DNA from: an uncultured Hyphomicrobiales bacterium
GTDB taxonomy: Bacteria > Pseudomonadota > Alphaproteobacteria > Rhizobiales > Rhizobiaceae
Reading direction: 5' to 3'
Assembly (NCBI GenBank): GCA_943908365.1
Contig: CALTTH010000065.1
Location: forward strand, 1 to 30,601
DNA length: 30,601 bases
Of this stretch, positions 7,943 through 14,780 are shown one piece after another (within the stretch, counting starts at the first letter, position 1; each line of letters begins with the position of its first letter). The position numbers and the translations under genes are program-made. The notes under the pieces were generated by a model. The model did no database searches. It saw nothing but the letters and a program-made list of their open reading frames with translations, and was not told the origin of the DNA.

Positions 7943-9235
7943 TTGGTATCTGAAAAAGCACTTATTTCAAAAATCACCTGGCGACTGATGCCCTTTCTGG
8001 GGCTTCTCTATCTCATCGCCTATATCGACCGCCAGAATGTCAGCTTCGCCAAACTGCAGATGGTCGGCGATCTGGGCCTCAGCGAATATGCCTATGGTCT
8101 TGGCGCGTCGCTCTTCTTCATCGGCTATTTCATCTTCGAAGTGCCGAGCAATCTGCTGCTCAATCGCTTCGGCGCAAGGCTCTGGTTCGCCCGCATCATC
8201 ATTTCCTGGGGGCTTGTGACGATTGCACTCGCCTACACTTCCAGCCCGACGATGTTCTACATCCTGCGCTTCCTTCTCGGTGTCTGCGAGGCCGGCTTCT
8301 TCCCCGGCGTCCTCTATCTCCTGACGCTGTGGTTCCCGCGCGATTATCGCGGCCGCATGGTCGGCCTGTTCATGATCTTCTCCGCGCTTGCCAATGCCAT
8401 CGGCGCGCCACTTGGCGGCATGCTTCTCGATCTGGATGGCCTCTGGGGCTATGCGGGCTGGGAGTGGGTTTTCCTCGCAACCGGCATTCCGGCCGTGATT
8501 GCGGGTATCGTCACCATCTTCTATCTCGACGACAAGCCGGAAACGGCGGCGTTCCTGTCTCAGGACGAGAAGGACTGGCTGAACAAGCGCATCGCTTCAG
8601 AGAATTCCGGCATGGACGAACATGCCGAGGATGGCTTCCGCGCGCTGATCAATCCGCGCGTTCTCTTCATGTCGCTTTGCTATGTCGGCTTTCCGCTCGC
8701 CGCCTATGGCCTCAGTTACTGGCTGCCGACCATCGTCAAGAGCTTCGGCGTGTCGAACACCGCGAATGGCTTCATCAACATCATTCCGTGGTTGATTGTT
8801 GCCGTTGCACTTTATCTGGTGCCGTCGGCTGCGGACCGGTCTGAGAAGAAGATTACCTATATCGTCGTGCCCGCCTTTGTCGGCGCCTTCTGCCTGCTGA
8901 TGTCCGCCCTGATGACGGCGCCAGTCGCGCAGTTCGCCTTCCTCTGCATCGCAGCCGCCGGCATCTTCGCCGGACAGCCGGTGTTCTGGAGCCTTCCCGG
9001 TCGCTTCCTGAAGGGTGCGGGCGCTGCAGCCGGTCTCGCCGCCATCAACTCGGTCGGCAATCTCGGCGGCTTCGTCGCCCAGAACGTCGTTCCCTGGATC
9101 AGAGATGAGACGGGAAGCACTATCGCCCCGATGTTCTTCCTCTCGGCCTGCCTTGCGATTGCCGGTGTGCTGGTGATCATCGCCGGACGAATGATCGCCA
9201 GGCAGATCACCTCACAGCCGAATGTGAAGGCCTGA
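7943..9235 (+). CDS. MFS transporter, anion:cation symporter family
   Basis: Secondary transporter of 430 residues with about twelve membrane helices, in the anion:cation symporter branch of the major facilitator superfamily (tartrate, galactonate, phthalate-type carriers). The N-terminus KITWRLMPFLGLLYLIAYIDRQNVSFAKL is the classic start of this branch. RFLLGVCEAGFFPGVLYLLTLWFP and YRGRMVGLF follow in the first half, with a charged central loop near residues 195-225. The likely substrate is an organic acid or sugar acid; which one cannot be read from the sequence. It starts at TTG 7943, supported by GGAGGG seven bases upstream. It converges with the ABC permease gene, with only six bases between the stop codons. 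No catabolic genes are adjacent. Confidence 0.92.
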   Translation: MVSEKALISKITWRLMPFLGLLYLIAYIDRQNVSFAKLQMVGDLGLSEYAYGLGASLFFIGYFIFEVPSNLLLNRFGARLWFARIIISWGLVTIALAYTSSPTMFYILRFLLGVCEAGFFPGVLYLLTLWFPRDYRGRMVGLFMIFSALANAIGAPLGGMLLDLDGLWGYAGWEWVFLATGIPAVIAGIVTIFYLDDKPETAAFLSQDEKDWLNKRIASENSGMDEHAEDGFRALINPRVLFMSLCYVGFPLAAYGLSYWLPTIVKSFGVSNTANGFINIIPWLIVAVALYLVPSAADRSEKKITYIVVPAFVGAFCLLMSALMTAPVAQFAFLCIAAAGIFAGQPVFWSLPGRFLKGAGAAAGLAAINSVGNLGGFVAQNVVPWIRDETGSTIAPMFFLSACLAIAGVLVIIAGRMIARQITSQPNVKA

Positions 9236-9241
9236 TCGGCT

Positions 9242-10072
9242 TCAACGCCCCTGCTTGCGGCGCATCCCTTTTTCGATGCGCCGCAGGATCAATGACAATC
9301 CGAGCGTCAGAATCAAATAGACGTAAGCAACGATGGAATAGGTCTCGAAGAAGCGGAACGATCCTGCCGCATAGACCTTGCCAAGCTGGGTGATATCCGC
9401 CACGCCCAGCACGGACACCAGCGAGCTGTCCTTCACCATTGAAACAAAATCATTCGATAGCGGCGGAAAGATCGTCCGCACCGCCTGCGGAAAGACGACC
9501 AGGCGAAAACGCTGATAGCGACTGAGCCCCAGCGCCTTGGCCGCCTCGATCTGACCTTGATCGACAGCCTCGATGCCCGCCCGGAAGATTTCGGCGAGGA
9601 ATGCTCCGTAGCAGAGCGTCAGCGCCAGGATAGCCCGCCACATCAGCGAAAAGTCGCGCACGATAACAGGCTCGATCCACCCCGCAGCAATCAGCGGCGT
9701 CATCAGCCAGTTGACGAAATCCACCAGCAGCGGCGCACCGGCAAAGGCGATGTAGAACAGCACCACTAGGATCGGAATGCCACGCATGGTCTCGATGTAG
9801 AAACGCGCGATCTGCCGCAGGACGATGCTATCGGCCATGCCGAGAAGGGCGATCAACAGACCCCAGAGGCAGGCGAGAAGGAAGGCCACCAGCGTGACGA
9901 AGATCGTCATGCCGATGCCATTGATGACGGTGGTGAAGACCTGCGCATAGATGCCATTGACAGCAATCACCACCGCAAGAATGGCGCCGATACTAATCAA
10001 AGCCACCAGCCACCAGGGAAAGTCATCCGCCGCATGTTTTGAATGCGGACGGTTCACGCCGGAACGCTCCAA
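9242..10072 (-). CDS. Polar amino acid ABC transporter permease
   Basis: Inner membrane permease of the HisMQ/GlnP type for polar amino acid import, 276 residues. Membrane helices are visible at about residues 20-40, 50-75, 95-115, 150-170 and 240-262. The ATPase-contacting EAA loop reads EAAKALGLSRYQRFRLVVFPQAVR-like and is intact. GIPILVVLFYIAF and DFVSMVKDSSLVSVLGV are family hallmarks. Two starts are possible: TTG at 10072, and GTG at 10057, which has GGAG nine bases upstream; I keep the longer form. It lies 21 bases after its binding-protein gene. No ATPase subunit is encoded next to it, so the transporter must borrow one or use a gene elsewhere. The substrate is unknown. Confidence 0.9.
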   Translation of the reverse strand: MERSGVNRPHSKHAADDFPWWLVALISIGAILAVVIAVNGIYAQVFTTVINGIGMTIFVTLVAFLLACLWGLLIALLGMADSIVLRQIARFYIETMRGIPILVVLFYIAFAGAPLLVDFVNWLMTPLIAAGWIEPVIVRDFSLMWRAILALTLCYGAFLAEIFRAGIEAVDQGQIEAAKALGLSRYQRFRLVVFPQAVRTIFPPLSNDFVSMVKDSSLVSVLGVADITQLGKVYAAGSFRFFETYSIVAYVYLILTLGLSLILRRIEKGMRRKQGR

Positions 10073-10093
10073 GGCGATGACAGGCCCATTCGC

Positions 10094-10888
10094 TTATTCG
10101 CCAAGCTTGTAGTCCAGGAACCACTTCTTATCGAGCGCAGCAAACGTGCCGTCAGCCTTCAAGGCAGCAATCGCGGCATTGACGGGGGCCACCAGATCGG
10201 AGCCCTTCTTGAAGATGAAGCCGAAATCGTCGCCGCCGAGCGGTCCACCGATGAGCTTCAGCGTGCCACTCGAGGCATCGACATAGCCCTTGCCGGCAAC
10301 GCCATCTGTCAGCACCAGGTCGACATCGCCGGTGCGTAGTGCCTGCACCGTCGCGCCGAAGGTTTCCATCAGCTTGATACGCGGGTTCTGCTCATTGCCA
10401 TCGAGGATATCGTAAACGGCCGTGTAGAAGGGCGTGGTGCCCGCCTGTGCGCCGATCAGTCCCTTGTCGAAGGCCGCAAAGCTCTTGGGATCGGTGAAGC
10501 GGGTCTCGTCTGCGCGTACCAGCATGAACATTTCCGAGCGCATGTAAGGAGCGGAGAAATCCACCTTCTCCTTGCGCTCTTCCTTGATGCTGATGCCGGT
10601 CATGCCGATGTCGTACTGCCCGGCGGAGACCGCCGGGATCATCGCGTCCCAGGATGCGTTCTGATATTCAACCTTGGCATTCAGCCGCTTGGCGATCTCG
10701 TTCATCGCATCATATTCCCATCCGATCGGCTTGCCCGTCTTCGGATCGACGAATTGCAGCGGCGGATAGGCATTCTCCGTCACCACGACGATCTCGCGGC
10801 CCTTCAGATCCGGCAAATCAGCAGCCGATGCGAGGAGCGGCGAGAAAAGGGTGGCGGCGATGGCGATGAAAAACGAGCGACTGAACAA
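10094..10888 (-). CDS. Periplasmic amino acid-binding protein of an ABC transporter
   Basis: Family 3 solute-binding protein, 264 residues, delivering a polar amino acid to the permease encoded just downstream. A signal peptide is clear (FSRSFFIAIAATLFSPLLASAA, probable cleavage after ASA). Family 3 motifs are evident: GWEYDAMNEIAKRL, YDIGMTGISIKEERKEKVDFSAPY, and the ligand-region segment DLVLTDG. I start at TTG 10888 because AGGAG lies exactly seven bases upstream and the signal peptide then has a normal short n-region; a further upstream start at 10924 would add twelve unlikely residues. The ligand cannot be assigned. The SBP-permease pair looks like one transcript with no ATPase gene. Confidence 0.92.
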   Translation of the reverse strand: MFSRSFFIAIAATLFSPLLASAADLPDLKGREIVVVTENAYPPLQFVDPKTGKPIGWEYDAMNEIAKRLNAKVEYQNASWDAMIPAVSAGQYDIGMTGISIKEERKEKVDFSAPYMRSEMFMLVRADETRFTDPKSFAAFDKGLIGAQAGTTPFYTAVYDILDGNEQNPRIKLMETFGATVQALRTGDVDLVLTDGVAGKGYVDASSGTLKLIGGPLGGDDFGFIFKKGSDLVAPVNAAIAALKADGTFAALDKKWFLDYKLGE

Positions 10889-11041
10889 TGGCGGTCTCCT
10901 GAAAAGAATGGCGGAAAATGACACGCTTTAAAGCCGCCACGCAAGAGATATGCGTTTCAAGGAAGCGGTAGAGGTTAGAATGCCGCCCGTCTTTCAACCC
11001 AGCTTCGCAATAGAACGCCCGTGGCGCGCCGCAGCGACGCC

Positions 11042-11075
11042 AGAAAACAAAAAAGGCGGCCCGAAGACCGCCTTT
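11042..11075 (-). terminator. Intrinsic terminator after rplS
   Basis: Eight-base arms (AAAGGCGG at 11075-11068 and CCGCCTTT at 11059-11052) with an 8-base loop are followed by TTTTGTTTTC on the minus strand. It begins 23 bases after the rplS stop codon. Confidence 0.9.
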
Positions 11076-11097
11076 CAAAAATCCCGAAAGGGAATGC

Positions 11098-11643
11098 TTA
11101 TTCAGCTACACCTTCAGCAGCCTTTGCTGCTGCGGCTTCTTCAGCTGCCTTGGCTTCAGCGGCTTCTGCTGCTGCCTTCTCGGCGGCCAGAGCCTGTGCT
11201 GCTGCAACCTTTTCAGCTTCGATCCGTGCCTTTTCGTCGGCAGCAGCCTGACGCTCGGCGTCGTTGAGCTTGCGAGCGCGCACGCCGGTGTCTTCAACGA
11301 TACGAGCGGATTTGCCGCGACGGTCGCGCAGGTAGTAGAGCTTTGCGCGGCGAACCTTACCACGGCGAACGATCTCAACGCCTTCAACCAGCGGAGAGTA
11401 AACCGGGAATACGCGCTCTACGCCTTCGCCGTAGGAGATCTTGCGAACGGTGAAGTTCTCGTTGAGACCGCCGCCGGAGCGAGCGATAACGACGCCTTCG
11501 TAAGCCTGTACGCGGGTACGGTTACCTTCCGTAACGCGCACGTTGACGCGAACGGTGTCACCAGGAGAAAATTCAGGAAGCTTGCGCTTGGCTTCGATCT
11601 TGGCAGCCTGTTCGGCTTCCAGCTGTGCGATAATGTTGGTCAT
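11098..11643 (-). CDS. rplS: 50S ribosomal protein L19 with alanine-rich C-terminal tail
   Basis: Large-subunit ribosomal protein at the 30S-50S interface. Residues 1-125 are the normal L19 core, with FSPGDTVRVNVRVTEGNRTR, the SYGEGVERVFPVYSPL block and RRGKVRRAKLYYLRDRRGK. Residues 126-181 form an Ala/Glu/Lys-rich tail, likely one helix, absent from the 115-residue E. coli protein but common in rhizobia. The ATG at 11643 has AGAGG six bases upstream. In most proteobacteria rplS follows trmD directly. Here an opposite-strand TSUP gene lies between them, so rplS needs its own promoter in 11644-11904. A terminator follows. Confidence 0.97.
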   Translation of the reverse strand: MTNIIAQLEAEQAAKIEAKRKLPEFSPGDTVRVNVRVTEGNRTRVQAYEGVVIARSGGGLNENFTVRKISYGEGVERVFPVYSPLVEGVEIVRRGKVRRAKLYYLRDRRGKSARIVEDTGVRARKLNDAERQAAADEKARIEAEKVAAAQALAAEKAAAEAAEAKAAEEAAAAKAAEGVAE

Positions 11644-11904
11644 GTTAACCTCTGAGTTCTTCTGAAACAGCCAGAGCGCTCAACGAGATCATTCCTTGGA
11701 TCATGTCCTTGGAATTATGCCTTTCGGCAGGAGCGGGTTCGCCATTCTTTGCTTGCGGTTAATGGGCGTGCGCCCAGTTCCACGCGGGCCAATACAGCAA
11801 GATCACCGGTTTGTCATCCCTTACATGACAATATTTTGTCGGCCGCCACCTGATTGTCGGAAAGGACATCTGCTTATATGGGAGATGGAACGCCGGGAGG
11901 GGCC

Positions 11905-12651
11905 ATGTCCATTGCAATCATTCTACTCTTGTTCGTCAGCGGCTTTCTGTCCGGCGCCGTCAATGCCATTGCCGGCGGCGGCACCTTCCTGACCTTCGGC
12001 GCCATGACGGTGGCGGGCATTGCCCCCATTTCCGCCAATGCCACTTCTTCCATCGTCCAGTTTCCCGGCTACGTCACCTCGGTGATCGCCTACTGGCCGG
12101 AAATTCGCGCCCACTGGAAGGGTGCGGTCCTGCTCTCCATTCTCTCGATCCTTGGCTCGACGGGGGGCGCCTTGCTGCTGCTCTCGCTCGACAACCCGTC
12201 CTTCCGCCAGATGGTGCCGTGGCTCTTGCTCGCCGCAACCGCGCTCTTTGCCGCCGGTCCCTGGCTGCGTCCGCGCTCGAGTGAAGAGCATCCCAAGAGC
12301 AATGTCGCGAGCCTGATCGGCCAGTTCTTCACCTCGATCTATGGCGGGTTCTTCGGTGCCGGCATGGGCATCATGATGCTGGCGGTGCTGGGGCTGACGG
12401 CAGGCGGCACCTACCATCATCTTAACGCGCTGAAGAATCTGCTGGCCGTGGTGATCGCCGCCGTTGCCATCGTCGTCTTCGTAGGCGGTGGCGTCGTTGC
12501 CTGGCATGCGGCGCTGATCATGATCCCGGCATCGGCGCTTGGCGGCTATTGCGGCGTCTATCTTGCCCGCCGCGTTCCGCAATGGATCATCCGCGCATTG
12601 GTGATCACGGTCGGGCTCTTGCTGACGGGCTATTATTTCTTGACGGCCTGA
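11905..12651 (+). CDS. TSUP family (sulfite/sulfonate exporter TauE/SafE-like) membrane protein
   Basis: Membrane protein of 248 residues with about eight helices in the TSUP (formerly DUF81) family, which includes TauE/SafE-like exporters of sulfur organic anions. The N-terminal GFLSGAVNAIAGGGTFLTF and the mirrored second-half segment SIYGGFFGAGMGIMML are the two repeats of the family. The HLNALKNLLAVVIA segment is also typical. The ATG at 11905 is preceded by GGGAGGGGCC; an upstream ATG at 11854 would add a hydrophilic 17-residue lead and is less likely. Its 3' end overlaps the convergent trmD by 19 bases. It splits trmD from rplS. A GACAA/TTGTC inverted repeat at 11827-11840 could be an operator. 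The substrate is unknown. Confidence 0.88.
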   Translation: MSIAIILLLFVSGFLSGAVNAIAGGGTFLTFGAMTVAGIAPISANATSSIVQFPGYVTSVIAYWPEIRAHWKGAVLLSILSILGSTGGALLLLSLDNPSFRQMVPWLLLAATALFAAGPWLRPRSSEEHPKSNVASLIGQFFTSIYGGFFGAGMGIMMLAVLGLTAGGTYHHLNALKNLLAVVIAAVAIVVFVGGGVVAWHAALIMIPASALGGYCGVYLARRVPQWIIRALVITVGLLLTGYYFLTA

Positions 12652-13331
12652 GTGTCGTCAAGAAGGTCGGGGCGGCGGTCCTTCGTCAGGGAAAGCGCCT
12701 GCTCATACCGCCATTTGTCGATCAGCTTGTGATTGCCGGAGGTAAGAACCGCGGGGATATCGCGCCCTTCCCAGACCTGTGGCCTTGTGTAATGCGGGTG
12801 CTCAAGCAAGCCGCCTTCGAAACTCTCATGGACACCGGATAGATCGTTGCCCATGACACCGGGGAGAATGCGCACCACCGCATCGAGAAGCGTCAGTGCC
12901 GCAGGCTCGCCACCTGAAAGAATATAGTCGCCGATGCAAACCTCTTCGAGGCCACGCGCGTCGATCACCCGCTGGTCCACGCCCTCGAAGCGACCACAAA
13001 CAATGATGACGCCCTCTCCGGCGGCCAATTCGCGCACACGTTCCTGCATCAGCGGTTTGCCGCGCGGGCTCATCAACAGCCGCGGACGGGCGTCACCCTC
13101 CGAGACCGCATCGATCGCCGCTGCCAATACATCGGGTTTCAGCACCATGCCGGCACCGCCTCCTGCCGGGGTGTCGTCGACACTGCGATGCTTGTCGGTG
13201 GCAAAGTCGCGGATCTGCACCGGCTCCATCTGCCACTGGCCGCGCTCCAGCGCCTTGCCAGCCAGGGAATAGGACAGATGTCCCGGAAACATTTCCGGGT
13301 ACAGCGTCAGCACGGTCGCCTTGAAGCTCAT
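12633..13331 (-). CDS. trmD: tRNA (guanine-37-N1)-methyltransferase TrmD
   Basis: SPOUT-family methyltransferase that makes m1G37 in tRNAs reading CNN and some GGN codons, preventing +1 frameshifting. The protein has 232 residues. It shows the start FKATVLTLYPEMFPG, the substrate loop DDTPAGGGAGMVLKPD, and the knot region RFEGVDQRVID and EVCIGDYILSGGEPAAL with the bound-SAM glycine-rich loop. HYTRPQVWEGRDIPAVLTSGNH marks the C-terminal domain. It begins four bases after rimM and ends in a 19-base antisense overlap with the TSUP gene. The normal partner rplS is displaced. Confidence 0.97.
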   Translation of the reverse strand: MSFKATVLTLYPEMFPGHLSYSLAGKALERGQWQMEPVQIRDFATDKHRSVDDTPAGGGAGMVLKPDVLAAAIDAVSEGDARPRLLMSPRGKPLMQERVRELAAGEGVIIVCGRFEGVDQRVIDARGLEEVCIGDYILSGGEPAALTLLDAVVRILPGVMGNDLSGVHESFEGGLLEHPHYTRPQVWEGRDIPAVLTSGNHKLIDKWRYEQALSLTKDRRPDLLDDTQAVKK

Positions 13332-13335
13332 CGGC

Positions 13336-13911
13336 TTACTTCTTGCCCTTGCCGAAAATCGGATGCTCGGGATCGTCCTTGCCGTCTTCCGGATTGTCGA
13401 TCAGTCCGGCGGCGAAGGGATCGATCAGGATCTTTCCGCCTTCCAGATCGATTTCGAGAACGGCAGCCTCGGTAAAGGGGATGAGCGCCGGGCGACGTCC
13501 CGCACCCTTCAGCTCAAGCAGATCGCCCGCGCCGAAATCATAGACGGCACTGACCGAACCATAGCTCTTGCCTTCGGCATCGACCACGTCGAGACCTTCG
13601 AGATCGGTGTAGAAGAACTCGTCGTCGTCCAGATCCTCATCTGGCAGGTTGTCGCGATCGACAAACAGCTCAAGCCCGTTCAGCGCTTCAGCGGCGTTGC
13701 GGTCGTTGATGCCGCGAAAGCGCACGATGACGACATTCTTGCCTTGGCGCACTTCGAGAATTTCAAACACGCGCCCATCGGCGGCAACCAGATTGCCGTA
13801 ATCGCCAAGCGCCATGGGATCGTCGGTATAGGAGCTGACCCGCACCTCGCCGCGCAAGCCTTGAGCTGCGCCAATCTTGGCCATTAGAATGGGGTTTTCC
13901 AGCTTTGCCAT
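13336..13911 (-). CDS. rimM: 16S rRNA processing protein RimM
   Basis: Assembly factor of the 30S head that binds ribosomal protein S19 and helps 16S rRNA maturation. The protein has 191 residues. The N-terminal RimM barrel begins IGAAQGLRGEVRVSSYTDDP. The C-terminal PRC barrel holds DLEGLDVVDAEGKSYGSVSAVYDFGAGDLLEL, in two parts, and FTEAAVLEID. A charged extension ends in GKGKK. It follows rpsP after 133 bases that include a strong hairpin terminator, so its level may be lower than that of S16. It lies four bases before trmD and is probably translated with it. Confidence 0.95.
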   Translation of the reverse strand: MAKLENPILMAKIGAAQGLRGEVRVSSYTDDPMALGDYGNLVAADGRVFEILEVRQGKNVVIVRFRGINDRNAAEALNGLELFVDRDNLPDEDLDDDEFFYTDLEGLDVVDAEGKSYGSVSAVYDFGAGDLLELKGAGRRPALIPFTEAAVLEIDLEGGKILIDPFAAGLIDNPEDGKDDPEHPIFGKGKK

Positions 13912-13984
13912 TGAACCGTCCGTTATCGCGTTTTGCGCGTATCTTTAGTGCCTGGCTGATCTCTCGCCAAGCCCATGGGGATTA

Positions 13985-14022
13985 AACATGAAAACGGGCG
14001 GCGCGGAAACCGCACCACCCGT
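13985..14022 (-). terminator. Intrinsic terminator between rpsP and rimM
   Basis: A 13-bp stem with two G-T wobbles and a 3-base loop (arms 14022-14010 and 14006-13994 on the minus strand) is followed by TTTTCATGTTT. It starts 22 bases after the rpsP stop. It would cut most ffh-rpsP transcripts before rimM, or act as a partial terminator setting the ratio of S16 to RimM and TrmD. Confidence 0.8.
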
Positions 14023-14044
14023 CGTCAATCGGCATAAACCGAAC

Positions 14045-14422
14045 TTATTCTGCAGCAGCAGCTTCAGCGGCAGCAGCAGCGGCGTCTTCAGCCTTCTGCT
14101 TCTTCTCGGCAACGCGCTCGAGAGCCTTCTTGCCTGGCTTTGCCTTTTCAGGGTTGCTGCGCGCATCGCGCGTCGCAATGCCGGCTTCTGCGAGGAAGCG
14201 CAGAACGCGGTCGGTCGGCTGTGCACCCTTTGCGAGCCATTCCTTGACGAGGTCGCCATTGATCTGGATGCGATCGGCGTTGTCCTTCGGAAGCATCGGG
14301 TTCCAGGAACCGACCTTCTCGAGGAAGCGGCCGTCGCGCGGGCTGCGGGCGTCAGCAACAACGATCTGGTAGTATGGGCGCTTCTTGGAACCACCGCGTG
14401 CGAGACGAATTTTCAGTGCCAT
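14045..14422 (-). CDS. rpsP: 30S ribosomal protein S16 with C-terminal extension
   Basis: Small-subunit ribosomal protein needed for 30S assembly. Residues 1-84 are the standard S16 fold, with KIRLARGGSKKRPYYQIVVAD, RFLEKVGSWNP and RVLRFLAEAG. Residues 85-125 add a Lys/Ala/Glu-rich tail ending in an alanine run, not found in the 82-residue E. coli protein but usual in rhizobia. The ATG at 14422 is preceded by GGAGA about five bases upstream. It follows the chorismate mutase gene after 32 bases and precedes a strong terminator. Confidence 0.97.
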   Translation of the reverse strand: MALKIRLARGGSKKRPYYQIVVADARSPRDGRFLEKVGSWNPMLPKDNADRIQINGDLVKEWLAKGAQPTDRVLRFLAEAGIATRDARSNPEKAKPGKKALERVAEKKQKAEDAAAAAAEAAAAE

Positions 14423-14454
14423 GTGAGTTCTCCTTATAATGGCTTGCCCGCCGG

Positions 14455-14772
14455 TCAGGCGGTCTTTTCTGTGCCGTTGTGTTCAGCGGCAATTGCTTCA
14501 TGATGCCGGATGACTTCCTTGATGATGAAGTTCAGGAACTTCTCGGCGAAATCCGGATCCAGATTGGCATCCTTGGCCAGACGGCGCAGGCGTTCGATCT
14601 GGTATTCTTCGCGCGCCGGGTCCGCCGGCGGCAAATCGTGGGTGGCCTTTAGAACACCCACTGCCTTGGTACAGTGGAAGCGTTCGGCCAGCATGTGCAC
14701 CAAAGCCGCATCGATATTGTCGATGGACTGACGGTATGCAGCGAGTTTTTCTTTGACGTCTGTGGTGGTCAC
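14455..14772 (-). CDS. Chorismate mutase, AroQ type
   Basis: Small all-helical AroQ-class chorismate mutase (105 residues), rearranging chorismate to prephenate for Phe and Tyr synthesis. By analogy with the E. coli domain I can place the first-helix Arg in YRQSID, the Arg of LAERF, the Lys of VGVLKATH, and the Arg-Glu pair of PAREEY; the C-terminal helix carries KEVIRHH, where I cannot align the usual Gln with confidence. I start at GTG 14772 because GAGG lies six bases upstream. A GTG at 14784, overlapping the ffh stop codon as GTGA, is the alternative. It has no fused prephenate dehydratase or dehydrogenase. Its position between ffh and rpsP couples its expression to translation and secretion genes. 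Confidence 0.9.
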   Translation of the reverse strand: MTTTDVKEKLAAYRQSIDNIDAALVHMLAERFHCTKAVGVLKATHDLPPADPAREEYQIERLRRLAKDANLDPDFAEKFLNFIIKEVIRHHEAIAAEHNGTEKTA

Positions 14773-14780
14773 GGGTGGCC

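Noticed and set aside
11644..11904. Clear promoter for rplS or the TSUP gene
   Set aside because: CATAAT and TATAT-like sequences occur but none has a properly spaced -35 box.
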